From assembly GCF_000423565.1 (NCBI RefSeq), contig NZ_KE384040.1:185522-249521 (forward strand): a stretch of 64,000 nucleotides of DNA. The letters run 5' to 3'. This DNA is from Runella zeae DSM 19591. GTDB taxonomy: Bacteria > Bacteroidota > Bacteroidia > Cytophagales > Spirosomataceae. Position numbers and translations under genes: made by a program. The notes under the pieces are model-generated. The model saw only the letters and a program-made list of their open reading frames with translations, was not told the origin of the DNA and searched no databases. This document shows positions 43,059-51,709 of this stretch, piece after piece. Within the stretch, counting starts at the first letter, position 1, and each line of letters starts with the position of its first letter.

Positions 43059-44657
43059 ATGGCAGGAGGAAAAGAGACACCCCGTCAGAAGATGATTGGG
43101 ATGATGTATCTGGTACTAACAGCAATGTTAGCCTTGCAAGTGAGTTCGGCATTGTTAGAGAAATTCCAGTTATTGAACAATAGCATGGAAATGTCTTCAA
43201 ATGCCGCTAATAAAATCAATCAAAGGACACTTGACAACATCCGTGACAAAGTTGAAAAGTCAGGAAACCGTGCTTTTGAAGTGGCAATTGTAAAACAAGC
43301 CGAAGAAGTACGTAAACTGACTAGTGGAATGATTTCTGAAATTGATGCAATCAAAACCCACATTACCAACGAAGCTGGTGGAGGAGTAGACCCCGAAACT
43401 GGCAAAGTTAAAAATCCTAACGAAGAAGATAAGGTTGCTATCTATATGATTGGACCAACCAGAAATGGTAAAGCTTATGAATTGAAAAACAAACTCAATG
43501 GGTTTGTAGATCAGATGAATAAGTTAGCGGGTACTAGTTTTGCACCTTTGGCTTTGGACGGAAAAGACGATCCTTTGGCTAAACGCGACAAAGACCAAAG
43601 AAATAAGGACTTTGCTGCTGTTAATTTCGAACAAACTCCCGTACCTGCGGCCTTGGCTGTATTAAGCCAACGCCAGTCGGAAATTCGTCGCTTAGAAGCC
43701 GAAGTATTGGATGCTTTGGCGGCTAAAGTGGGAGCTAAAGATATTAAGTTTGATAAGATTTTGGCTATGATTAGTGCCGAGTCGAATGTAGTAGTAGCAG
43801 GTACCAAATTCAAAGGTGAAATGTTTATTGCCGCCTCTTCTACCTCGCTTACTCCTCGTATGAGCTTAAATGGAGCACCATTACGAGTACAAGACGGAAA
43901 AGGACTTATCGAATTTACGGCACAAGGTGGGGCTTATGACAAAGAAGGTCTCGCAGCTAAATCTTTGAGTGGAACTATCTCTTTTGCTACGCCTAGCGGC
44001 CGTGATACTACTGTGACGATGCGCTATGAATACAAAGTAGCTAAACCTACCTATCAAATAGAAGCGGGTACTTTGCCGCCTTTGTATTTAGGTTGTAAAA
44101 ACGTACTAAGTGTACAAAGCCCTGCGTTGGGAGCACTTTGGAACCCTGTATTTACCGCAGAAGGAGCTTCTACCATGACTGGTAATAAGAAAGGAAGCGT
44201 AATCATCGTACCAAGTAGCCGTGAAGTAGCTCTTAATATCACCAACCAAGGCAATTTGCTAGGAGTAGAAAAATTCCGCGTAAACCGCGTACCACGCCCT
44301 CGTCTTGAGTATTATATCAATGGAGCTCTAGTTGATGATAAACGTGGTGTACCTGCTAATATGGCTCGCAGTGTGATGGTAAAAGCTGTGGCTGATGAAA
44401 GCTTGGTGAACTATTCTCCCGAAGATGCTAACTTTAGAGTAGGTCAAGTAACTGTAAGTTTAGCGCGTGGTAACCGTCGGGTTGGAAATCCAGTAGTAAT
44501 TTCAGGACCTAGTGGCTCAATAGCTGCTTTGGCTCAGCAAGCAACCGCAGGAGACCGCCTAGTGATTGAAGTGTCGGGTGTACAACGCCGTAACTTTAAA
44601 GGTGATGTAGTAGATGCTGGGGTTGGGACTGACACGAGACCAATTATTCTGAACTAG
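43059..44657 (+). CDS. gldM: T9SS motor protein GldM/PorM
   Basis: A 532-aa single-pass inner-membrane protein. The N-terminus MAGGKETPRQKMIGMMYLVLTAMLALQVSS holds the only membrane helix (about residues 12-30), which threads the GldL ring. The rest is periplasmic, four domains in a rod (D1 helical; D2-D4 beta-rich), with the family stretch MISAESNVVVAGTKFKGEMFIAASSTSLTP. It transmits torque from the motor to the GldK/GldN ring. 77 nt after gldL, with the same orientation and no terminator between. Confidence 0.95.
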   Translation: MAGGKETPRQKMIGMMYLVLTAMLALQVSSALLEKFQLLNNSMEMSSNAANKINQRTLDNIRDKVEKSGNRAFEVAIVKQAEEVRKLTSGMISEIDAIKTHITNEAGGGVDPETGKVKNPNEEDKVAIYMIGPTRNGKAYELKNKLNGFVDQMNKLAGTSFAPLALDGKDDPLAKRDKDQRNKDFAAVNFEQTPVPAALAVLSQRQSEIRRLEAEVLDALAAKVGAKDIKFDKILAMISAESNVVVAGTKFKGEMFIAASSTSLTPRMSLNGAPLRVQDGKGLIEFTAQGGAYDKEGLAAKSLSGTISFATPSGRDTTVTMRYEYKVAKPTYQIEAGTLPPLYLGCKNVLSVQSPALGALWNPVFTAEGASTMTGNKKGSVIIVPSSREVALNITNQGNLLGVEKFRVNRVPRPRLEYYINGALVDDKRGVPANMARSVMVKAVADESLVNYSPEDANFRVGQVTVSLARGNRRVGNPVVISGPSGSIAALAQQATAGDRLVIEVSGVQRRNFKGDVVDAGVGTDTRPIILN

Positions 44658-44774
44658 TTCTAAATAATTGAATCGTTCTGGCGTTAATAATACATTGGAG
44701 CAAATCATTCTGAATTTCTAGTGATTTTTATGTTTTATCTAAAATTCACATTTAAGTAATAAAATTCAATAACA

Positions 44775-45857
44775 ATGAGAAGACTGAGTAGCTTATTGGG
44801 AAGTGCGGTCTTGGTGGCGTTAGGCGTAAGCGTAGAGGCCCAAGAAAAAGACACCAAAGGTGTCAATCCGTTGTCGGTACGCGAAATCAACGACGCTGAT
44901 GTGATGATGAAGCGTACCCTGTGGCGGCGTTTGGACTTGAAAGAAAAAGTCAATCAGCCGATGTTTTCGAAGGGAAATGAAGTGACTAGGTACATTATGG
45001 ATGCTGTCAAAGCAGGCTTGCTAGATGCATATGCAGATGCTGACATGCAGAAAAAGATGAACTTGAATGATTTTAACCAAAAACTTCAGATTCCGAACCA
45101 AGGTCAGACCATGACAGAGGAGGAGTTGAAAGCTGGGTTTGGTAAAGAAAATACAACTACACAAGACGGAGGTTGGGGAACTACTCCCAAAACCACCACT
45201 CCTACCACTCAGGACGATGGCTGGGGGGCTGCTCCTAAAAAGGAAACACAACCCGTAGACGACGGCTGGGGACCTGCGCCAAAGAAAAAAACAACTACTA
45301 CCAAGGGAAAAAATACCAAGGGTAAAAAAGGACAGCAAATCGCAAAAGCAGAGCCACAAGTTGACTCAACAGCTATCAAGAAAAAGATGGCTGAGGAAGC
45401 TGCTGCTGCTGCCGCCGCCGCTGCTGCCAAGTTGGAAGAAAACCAGTATTTTCCTGACCAGATATCAGTTTTAGAATTAAAAGAAGATTGGATTTTTGAT
45501 CGTAAACGTTCACGTTTGTATTATGATATTCAGACTGTAACGCTCTACATCCCGGCGGATCAGCATCCTACGGGCTTGGAAACGCCAATCGCTACTTTTA
45601 GATATAAAGACCTTGACAAGCTATTTAGAAGTGATCCGAAGAAGTTTATATGGTTTAATGAGTACAACACTGCTCAACACAAAAACCTAGCTGATGCTTT
45701 TGACCTTCGTCTCTTTCAAGGGCGTATCGTAAAATCTTCAAATCCTATGGATCGTGACCTTATCAGTATCTATGGAAGCGAAAAAGATGCACTCTGGAAG
45801 TCTATTCAACTCGAAAATGAGTTGATGGAAATGGAGCATGGATTATGGGAATACTAA
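44775..45857 (+). CDS. gldN: T9SS ring protein GldN/PorN with repeated linker
   Basis: A 360-aa periplasmic protein with a signal peptide (MRRLSSLLGSAVLVALGVSVEAQ). The first part (about 30-125) is the GldN fold seen in SVREINDADVMMKRTLWRRLDLKEK. Residues 127-220 form an unusual low-complexity linker: three repeats of D-G/D-G-W-G-x-x-P-K, then Thr/Lys runs, then an (Ala)10 stretch. The C-terminal half, ISVLELKEDWIFDRKRSRLYYDIQTVTLYIP and PKKFIWFNEYNTAQHKNLADAFDLRLFQGRIVKSSN, is the conserved GldN core. With GldK it builds the periplasmic ring. A terminator follows. Confidence 0.93.
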   Translation: MRRLSSLLGSAVLVALGVSVEAQEKDTKGVNPLSVREINDADVMMKRTLWRRLDLKEKVNQPMFSKGNEVTRYIMDAVKAGLLDAYADADMQKKMNLNDFNQKLQIPNQGQTMTEEELKAGFGKENTTTQDGGWGTTPKTTTPTTQDDGWGAAPKKETQPVDDGWGPAPKKKTTTTKGKNTKGKKGQQIAKAEPQVDSTAIKKKMAEEAAAAAAAAAAKLEENQYFPDQISVLELKEDWIFDRKRSRLYYDIQTVTLYIPADQHPTGLETPIATFRYKDLDKLFRSDPKKFIWFNEYNTAQHKNLADAFDLRLFQGRIVKSSNPMDRDLISIYGSEKDALWKSIQLENELMEMEHGLWEY

Positions 45858-45885
45858 TCCACAGATAGTTTATCCCAATAAAGTA

Positions 45886-45911
45886 GGGCGACCATTTGGC
45901 CGCCCTTTTTT
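45886..45911 (+). terminator. Intrinsic terminator of the T9SS operon
   Basis: GGGCGACC-attt-GGCCGCCC with a near-perfect stem, followed by TTTTTT, 28 nt after the gldN stop. The opposite-strand gene ending at 45946 faces it, so it may act both ways. Confidence 0.85.
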
Positions 45912-45945
45912 GATGACATTGAGTAAAGTTACTTGACTTGAAGTT

Positions 45946-46329
45946 TTAATTTTCAAGAGAGAATGGAAGCTCATACTCTCGAATCACTGGCGTATTTTTG
46001 CTGCGCACTTTCACTTCTACCCGCGCTTTGGGCTTTTCATCGATGATTAAGTAATTTTTGATGTAAGTATCTTCGTAAGTTAGCCACGAATAATCCGAAA
46101 GGAGGTAAGTGTTCGTTTGATTTTTTTGTGCTTGATAAGCCCAACGTTCTACGTGCAATGGCTCGTAATTTACGATAGAAGTCCCGCCTGCAATCGTGTA
46201 CCAAACTTGAATTCCTGGTACGCCTCTATTTCCCATTTCTGTATTGTGCTCTACATAAATACGTAAGATGCCATTGTCTTCGAGGTCGTGTACTTCAAAT
46301 TCGTCTATTTTAGTCTTGATGTTTGACAT
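45946..46329 (-). CDS. Hypothetical protein, 127 aa
   Basis: A small, soluble-looking acidic protein with no signal peptide: MSNIKTKIDEFEVHDLEDNGILRIYVEHNTEMGNRG, then beta strands (IQVWYTIAGGTSIVNYEP, KARVEVKVRSKNTPVIREYEL). I do not recognise a family. It is last in a minus-strand run with LemA, two exported proteins and a DUF3574 lipoprotein, and the spacing (39 nt to LemA) suggests one transcript. The function is unknown. Confidence 0.6.
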   Translation of the reverse strand: MSNIKTKIDEFEVHDLEDNGILRIYVEHNTEMGNRGVPGIQVWYTIAGGTSIVNYEPLHVERWAYQAQKNQTNTYLLSDYSWLTYEDTYIKNYLIIDEKPKARVEVKVRSKNTPVIREYELPFSLEN

Positions 46330-46368
46330 TGTGGAGTCTGTTTTTTTGATAGTTGAGTCTAGCTTTTT

Positions 46369-46899
46369 CTAAGAAAGGCTATGATAGAAAAGTGTTTTTT
46401 GTGAAAATCGCAGTACTTTGGCAATAAGAGAACTTGGTAAGAGAGTGCATTTTTGATTGTACTTAATCACTAGCTCATTATGCTGCTGCGTCAGTCCTTG
46501 AAGTTTGAGTTCTAATTTTTGTAGGGCATTTTGAATTTCAAGAAATTCGGGTGCTTTTTTCAAATCAGGATAATTATTGGCCAATACAAATACTTCATTA
46601 AGACCTTTGGACAGGGCATAACTGCTAAAGGCTTGGGCTTCTGTATCAAGTGGCGAAGCATAAATACCTTCATTGCGCAATAAAAAAATTTGCTCTAATG
46701 TTTCATGGTTGGCATCAGCATGATTTTTAAAAAGGGTTATTAAGCGAGTGGTAAGTTCAACCCTAAGTTTTAAAATACTAGAGATATCATCCCAACTATC
46801 ATCTATTGAAGCCCGGAGCTTAATAAGCCTATAATAGACGCATCCTGCCCATACAAAGGCTACAGCAATGCCTCCCCAAAGAATATAGTATAAGCTCAT
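46369..46899 (-). CDS. LemA family protein
   Basis: A 176-aa membrane-anchored protein. One N-terminal helix (YYILWGGIAVAFVWAGCVYY) is followed by the helical bundle LIKLRASIDDSWDDISSILKLRVELTTRLITLF, which carries the LemA family's NxL-x-x-R/AxxxW-style pattern with D-x-W. The last part is a coiled bundle (LEIQNALQKLELKLQGLTQQHNELVIKYN). LemA proteins are of uncertain function and often pair with TPM or M48 peptidases; neither is present here. The canonical family motifs are loosely kept, so this is a divergent member. Confidence 0.7.
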   Translation of the reverse strand: MSLYYILWGGIAVAFVWAGCVYYRLIKLRASIDDSWDDISSILKLRVELTTRLITLFKNHADANHETLEQIFLLRNEGIYASPLDTEAQAFSSYALSKGLNEVFVLANNYPDLKKAPEFLEIQNALQKLELKLQGLTQQHNELVIKYNQKCTLLPSSLIAKVLRFSQKTLFYHSLS

Positions 46900-46927
46900 G
46901 ACAGAAGACAGTTGGAGATGAAAACAC

Positions 46928-47557
46928 TTAATTTTTTACAAATTTAATTTTTTCAAAAGGCATAAAATAATTGGGCAAACACGTGAGTGTATCGTGATTG
47001 AAGGTTAAATCAATACCTTTGAAACTCACTTGTTGAAGAGAAGGCCGAAGGGCTACTTCAAAATAATTGTTAGAATTTGCTTCATTTTTAATTTCGCAAG
47101 CAATGTCAGGATACAGCTCATGTTGTAAGTAAATCTTGTCAACTTTGGTACTAGGAAGGTGAAGTTCCCCCTTTCTATTCATAAATTCGACACTTTTTTC
47201 TTGTCCGTTGAAAATAATACACCTTACATATTGGGATAGCATCGGATTGGCGTCGAGTACCTTGATGGTATATCCTTCCCCTTTTTTTGCTTGTTTTTTA
47301 ACAATAAAATCTTGCCCTGCTTCTTTCTCGCTTTTGAGCTTGATTGTGTTGCCTTCTACGCTATACGTACCTTTGGCAAAACGGTCTACTGCCCCATAAA
47401 TGTAAAAAAAATCGAAAGTGCCTTGGGGACTAAATCTAAAGCCCGCTGCCATGTCGTGAATTCCTACGAGGCGATATTCGCCCGTTACTTTTGTTTGTGC
47501 CATGCTGCTGAAATAAAAAAAAGTATAAAAAGGGATATTTAAAAAAAGATTTTTCAT
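46928..47557 (-). CDS. Exported hypothetical protein, 209 aa
   Basis: A signal peptide (MKNLFLNIPFYTFFYFSSMAQ) heads a beta-rich protein: VTGEYRLVGIHDMAAGFRFSPQGTFDFFYIYG, then KGTYSVEGNTIKLKSEKEAG. The opening strand pattern resembles lipocalin-like or DUF-type beta barrels of Bacteroidota, but there is no match that I can name. The late stretch FEVALRPSLQQVSFKGIDLTF is similarly strand-rich. Neighbours are the LemA and DUF3574 genes, so it may belong to an envelope-stress set; that is inference. Confidence 0.6.
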   Translation of the reverse strand: MKNLFLNIPFYTFFYFSSMAQTKVTGEYRLVGIHDMAAGFRFSPQGTFDFFYIYGAVDRFAKGTYSVEGNTIKLKSEKEAGQDFIVKKQAKKGEGYTIKVLDANPMLSQYVRCIIFNGQEKSVEFMNRKGELHLPSTKVDKIYLQHELYPDIACEIKNEANSNNYFEVALRPSLQQVSFKGIDLTFNHDTLTCLPNYFMPFEKIKFVKN

Positions 47558-47573
47558 AAGATTAAAAATGAGA

Positions 47574-47969
47574 TTAGAAGGCTACTTTCATGGACTCGTC
47601 AATGCGCATCACTGCTTCTTGCTCGTAGTATTTCTTGTATTTTTCTCTGACAAGTTCAATCTGCTTTGAGCGTTTAGGGGTAAGTTTGGAAAGTAGAATT
47701 AATATTTTGGAAGGCTCAGATACGAGTTGACCATTTTTCCCAAGCCACTGTCCTTGTCCGTCAATAATAGTAGAGCCTTCGATAAAAGTAGGGGCAATAA
47801 CGGTGTCTGCAAAAGCTTGCCAAGCTTGGGGCGAAATCATGCTGCCGTCAGGTTTAGAAAGACCAAAATAGAGTTCTGTTTTGGTCATCTTAACGGCTCG
47901 ATAGCTGGTATTGCAAGCAGTAAGGGTTAGCAATACTACAAAACTTATAAGGTTGCAAAAACGAATCAT
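47574..47969 (-). CDS. DUF3574 family lipoprotein
   Basis: A 131-aa lipoprotein: MIRFCNLISFVVLLTLTAC with a consensus-like lipobox (LTAC). The mature part TELYFGLSKPDGSMISPQAWQAFADTVIAPTF, then GSTIIDGQGQW and KILILLSKLTPKRSKQIELVREKYKKYYEQEAVMRI, matches the DUF3574 pattern of small periplasmic proteins. The function is unknown. It begins the minus-strand run 47969-45946; the 216-bp gap to htpG carries the htpG terminator. Confidence 0.75.
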   Translation of the reverse strand: MIRFCNLISFVVLLTLTACNTSYRAVKMTKTELYFGLSKPDGSMISPQAWQAFADTVIAPTFIEGSTIIDGQGQWLGKNGQLVSEPSKILILLSKLTPKRSKQIELVREKYKKYYEQEAVMRIDESMKVAF

Positions 47970-48133
47970 AGCTGTATGAGAGTGATAAGAAGGAATGGCT
48001 GTTAAGTATTATTTTCAATGATGATACAAAAGTGGACAATAAAGATTGGCTGTAAAAAATAAAGAAAGGGAAGCGTAGAAAGGACTGACTTAGGCGTCAA
48101 AAAAAGACAATTAAGCGTTTTGATAACTAACAA

Positions 48134-48167
48134 AAAAGCCTCTCTCGACCGGTCGAGAGAGGCTTTT
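48134..48167 (-). terminator. Perfect palindromic terminator of htpG
   Basis: The 34-nt block AAAAGCCTCTCTCGACC / GGTCGAGAGAGGCTTTT is a perfect palindrome with no bases outside the arms. On the minus strand the T residues directly follow the arm. It is 19 nt past the htpG stop. Confidence 0.85.
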
Positions 48168-48185
48168 GAAACTTAAATTTTGATA

Positions 48186-50018
48186 TTACAATCGAGCGGC
48201 AGCTTGCTGGACAAATGCCGTCAGCTCACTTCCAGAGAGCATTCCTTGTGCCAACAAGGCCAAGTTGTAGGCGTGACGAATGAGCTGCTTTTGTTCGTCT
48301 TCACTAGCATTCAGTATGCGTTGCGTCACTGGGTGATTGGCATTGACTGCTAGGTTGAGCATTTGGGGCATATCGCCAAACATAGATTTTTGACCTGAGG
48401 TAGCGGCCATATCATTCATACGACGAATGAACTCCGGAATGGTAATCACTACTGGAAGTTCGTCAGTAGGCATTGCTTCTACCGTAATCGTAAGTTTGGG
48501 GGCTCCGCCTAGCGTTTGCTCAAATAGTTTCTTGGTTTTTTCTTCATCGTCTTTCGACAATACGCTTTCTAGTTTTACTTCTTTCTCGATGAGTTTATCG
48601 AGAGTATCAGCGTCGACGCGCTTGATACTGGTATTTTCGATTTTGTATTCGATACCATTGATGAAGTGTGGGTCAATGACACTGTCAAGTACCAATACAT
48701 CGTATCCACGTTTTTGGGCAGATTGGATGTAAGCATCTTGCTTTTGAATATCACTTGCATAAAGCCACACTACTTTTCCGTCTTTGTCGGTTTGAGTTTC
48801 TTTGACGTGAGAGGTATACTCTTCAAAAGTAAAATGCTTCCCTGCGATGTTTTTGACAAGACATATTTCTTTGGCTTTTTCGCCAAATTTATCATCTGAG
48901 ATGATACCATATTTTACAAAAAGACCAATGTCGTCAAATTTCTTCTCAAAGCCTTCACGGTCGTTGCGGAAGATTTCGATGAGTTTGTCAGCTACTTTAC
49001 GGGTGATATACCCACTGATTTTTTTGACGTTGCCATCCGCTTGCAAGTAGCTGCGTGATACGTTGAGCGGAATATCTGGCGAGTCGATGACCCCGTGAAG
49101 GAGTGTTAAGAAATCAGGTACTACATCTTTTACTTCATCCGTGATAAAAACTTGACGGCTGTAGAGCTGAATTTTTTCTTTTTTGACGGAGAAGTCGTTT
49201 TTGAGTTTAGGAAAATACAAAACCCCTGTCAAATTGAAAGGATAATCTACATTGAGGTGAATCCAGAAAAGAGGGTCTTCGCTGAAAGGGTGAAGCTCTT
49301 TATAGAATGCGAGATAATCTTCATCTTTGAGTTCGGAAGGCTGTTTTGTCCAGATAGGATTGGGGTTGTTGATGATTTTTTCGTCAAACTCAATTTCTAC
49401 TGGCAAAAACTTTCCGTATTTCTCTAGGATTTCAGTAATACGATGTTTGCTCAAGAACTCTTCTGAATCTTCGGCAATGTGCAAAATGATGTCGGTTCCA
49501 CGGTCGGTTTTGTCGGCGGCTTCAATGCTAAATTCGGTGCTACCGTCGCATACCCAACGTACCGCTTCGGCACCTTCTTGATAGGATTTAGTGATGATTT
49601 CGACCTCTTTGGCCACCATAAATGCGGAGTAAAATCCTAGTCCAAAGTTGCCGATGATGTTGCCACGGGTATCTTCCTTTTCTTTGTATTTTTCTACAAA
49701 TTCAGCCGCTCCCGAAAAAGCAATCTGATTGATGTACTTTTTGATTTCATCGGCGGTCATCCCGATGCCTCGGTCGCTGATAGTAATCGTTTTGGCGGCT
49801 TCATCCACCTTAACGGTCACTTTCAACTCGCCTAATTCGCCACTAAATTCGCCAAAGTTGGCTAATTTTTTCAATTTTTGGGTGGCATCGACCGCGTTTG
49901 AAACCAGCTCACGCAAGAAGATTTCGTGGTCTGAATAGAGGAATTTTTTAATGATTGGAAAAATATTGTCGGTATGAATCGACAATTGCCCTTTTTCGGC
50001 CTGTACGGTTGCTTCCAT
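48186..50018 (-). CDS. htpG: Hsp90-family chaperone HtpG
   Basis: A 610-aa ATP-dependent chaperone. The start is ATG 50018; the frame upstream begins with a TTG and two extra residues. The GHKL ATPase motifs are clear: FLRELVSNAVDATQKLK (Mg/ATP Asn), DRGIGMTADEI (Bergerat Asp), and GNFGLGFYSAFMVA (G3 box). Middle and C-terminal domains are present (FPKLKNDFSVKKEKIQLY, SRSYLQADGNVKKISGYI), ending AFVQQAAARL. It acts in the cytosol. Length is normal. Confidence 0.97.
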   Translation of the reverse strand: MEATVQAEKGQLSIHTDNIFPIIKKFLYSDHEIFLRELVSNAVDATQKLKKLANFGEFSGELGELKVTVKVDEAAKTITISDRGIGMTADEIKKYINQIAFSGAAEFVEKYKEKEDTRGNIIGNFGLGFYSAFMVAKEVEIITKSYQEGAEAVRWVCDGSTEFSIEAADKTDRGTDIILHIAEDSEEFLSKHRITEILEKYGKFLPVEIEFDEKIINNPNPIWTKQPSELKDEDYLAFYKELHPFSEDPLFWIHLNVDYPFNLTGVLYFPKLKNDFSVKKEKIQLYSRQVFITDEVKDVVPDFLTLLHGVIDSPDIPLNVSRSYLQADGNVKKISGYITRKVADKLIEIFRNDREGFEKKFDDIGLFVKYGIISDDKFGEKAKEICLVKNIAGKHFTFEEYTSHVKETQTDKDGKVVWLYASDIQKQDAYIQSAQKRGYDVLVLDSVIDPHFINGIEYKIENTSIKRVDADTLDKLIEKEVKLESVLSKDDEEKTKKLFEQTLGGAPKLTITVEAMPTDELPVVITIPEFIRRMNDMAATSGQKSMFGDMPQMLNLAVNANHPVTQRILNASEDEQKQLIRHAYNLALLAQGMLSGSELTAFVQQAAARL

Positions 50019-50097
50019 ATACAATTGAATGATTTAGCAATTTTTTAGAGTATACCCCTCAATTTTTGTTCCACGCCACCAATGCTGACAGAATGAC

Positions 50098-50137
50098 AAA
50101 AAATAAACCTGACAGTAAGTTAGAAACTGTCAGGTTT
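50098..50137 (-). terminator. Intrinsic terminator of the DUF937-OmpA gene
   Basis: A perfect 12-bp stem (AAACCTGACAGT / ACTGTCAGGTTT) with a 9-nt loop. On the minus strand it is followed by ATTTTTTGTC. It lies 27 nt after the stop at 50164. Confidence 0.85.
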
Positions 50138-50163
50138 GCTACAAAAGGTAAAAGAAAAAAGGC

Positions 50164-51429
50164 TTATTTTTTGACAAACTTAACCCACACTTCGCGCATT
50201 GCTACTTGCTTGCGCCCGGTGGTATCTTTTGGATTGATACCTGTTCCGCGTCCTTCGGCATCTACTCGAATATAGCTAATCCCTGCTTTGACAAATTGAT
50301 CTTTTAGGGCTAAGACTCGTTTTACGGAAAGGGTTTTGTTGGTGAGTGGTGGTTGAGCGTCGTTGGCGTATCCTACCAATTTGATTTGAGCATTGGGATA
50401 CTTTTTAAGTAAATCTGCTAAAACTGCTACTGCTGCGGTGGCGGTAGGTTTTAGTTGGGCGGTATTGTCTTCAAAATCCACATTCTCAAACTTAAAAGCT
50501 TTTCCCTGTGGAGCCACATTGTCGGCTAGGTAAGTAGCCATAGGGTTGGAAGTTGTCGTAGTAGTGGTAGCGGGTGCTGCGACGATGGCCGTTGCAGTGT
50601 CTTTTTTGAGCGTATCTTGGAGCGGCTCCTGAATGGTTCGAGCTTCGCTAAGTGTATCAGCTTCTATGTCTTCTTCAGATGAAGTAGCTTGCCGTTGATT
50701 CCAAAAATATATCGCTGCTGCAATTACGCCAATGACCAATACGCCCAAACCTATCCACTTGAGATAAGAGCCATTGTTGCTTGATTGGTCTACATCTACA
50801 CCTACTAAAAAAGGTTGAGAGGGAGTAGCTGCATCGCCTCCTTTCGAAACACTTCCCGACTGCTCAGTACGTGGTACTGTGAAGTTTTGGAGGAGATATT
50901 GGATACCCACGGTCTCGATGAGCTTATCGTTGATGTCGGGTACGATGGATAAGAGAGGCTCGCGTTGGTCACCCAAAAAAGCAGCTAAAGATTCGGCATC
51001 CAATTGTTTTTCGGTTACTATTTTTTTAAGAACAGTCATCACCATACCCACAGCCATGCCACAAATGGAAGATGCTAGGGAGTTTTGGATACCAGCATAT
51101 TTGGCAACAAGCCCCGTGATAGAGCTTTTAAGACCAGGCAAAACAGTGTTTAAGTCTTTTTCACCCACATTTTTGAGCGCATCAAGCTGTGCTTGATTAG
51201 TAACAATTTTGCTCAACTCTTCTGGACGGAATTCTATTTTTTTGACCTGATTAAAAACATAGTTCATTCCAGACTCCGTCGTTACTCTTTTGATAAGCCC
51301 CCCTACTATGGCTGCCTGTAATACATCAAAAGCTTTTTGGATTTTGGTTGAGTTTACATTGTGTTGTTGCGCAATTTGACTTATCAATCCCTCAGTCAAC
51401 GCCTCTTTCAAAGATGCAAATAAATTCAT
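50164..51429 (-). CDS. DUF937 and OmpA-like domain protein
   Basis: A 421-aa protein. Residues about 1-185 are helical, of the DUF937 type (SLKEALTEGLISQIAQQHNVNSTKIQKAFDVLQAAIVGGLIKR). One membrane helix follows (YLKWIGLGVLVIGVIAAAIYFW). A Thr/Ala-rich linker leads to a C-terminal OmpA peptidoglycan-binding domain (FENVDFEDNTAQLKPTATAAVAVLADLLKKYPNAQIKLVGYAND...). The OmpA domain binds peptidoglycan, so the protein links a cytosolic helical domain to the wall. No signal peptide is present; the single helix is the anchor. The partner of the DUF937 domain is unknown. The 280-bp gap to the next gene has no further gene. Confidence 0.85.
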   Translation of the reverse strand: MNLFASLKEALTEGLISQIAQQHNVNSTKIQKAFDVLQAAIVGGLIKRVTTESGMNYVFNQVKKIEFRPEELSKIVTNQAQLDALKNVGEKDLNTVLPGLKSSITGLVAKYAGIQNSLASSICGMAVGMVMTVLKKIVTEKQLDAESLAAFLGDQREPLLSIVPDINDKLIETVGIQYLLQNFTVPRTEQSGSVSKGGDAATPSQPFLVGVDVDQSSNNGSYLKWIGLGVLVIGVIAAAIYFWNQRQATSSEEDIEADTLSEARTIQEPLQDTLKKDTATAIVAAPATTTTTTSNPMATYLADNVAPQGKAFKFENVDFEDNTAQLKPTATAAVAVLADLLKKYPNAQIKLVGYANDAQPPLTNKTLSVKRVLALKDQFVKAGISYIRVDAEGRGTGINPKDTTGRKQVAMREVWVKFVKK

Positions 51430-51671
51430 TGTTAATGATGAGTTATGAGTGAATACCCTTAAGGTTAAATGTTGGTGTTGGGAAGGGGCGGCTGTATTTT
51501 GTATATAACCCCCAACTTTTGACCTATATTGTATGCTCTTTTTAAAAATTGGCCGGAAAGTTACTTAATAGTATACTGTCATTAGCCAATAATGCTCAGT
51601 TTTTTTCACTAATACCCATTTAATTGCATCATCGTGATGTCAAATAAAGTACTAGGTGGCGGTATATTATT

Positions 51672-51686
51672 TACCTTTGCAAAGGT
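51672..51686 (+). promoter_or_regulatory. Promoter -7 element overlapped by a perfect palindrome
   Basis: TACCTTTG (51672-51679) matches the -7 consensus. ACCTTTGCAAAGGT (51673-51686) is a perfect 14-bp palindrome that covers it. This would suit a dimeric repressor binding over the promoter of the SDR gene starting at 51710. Confidence 0.4.
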
Positions 51687-51709
51687 AAAAATAACAAACG
51701 AGCAATTTT

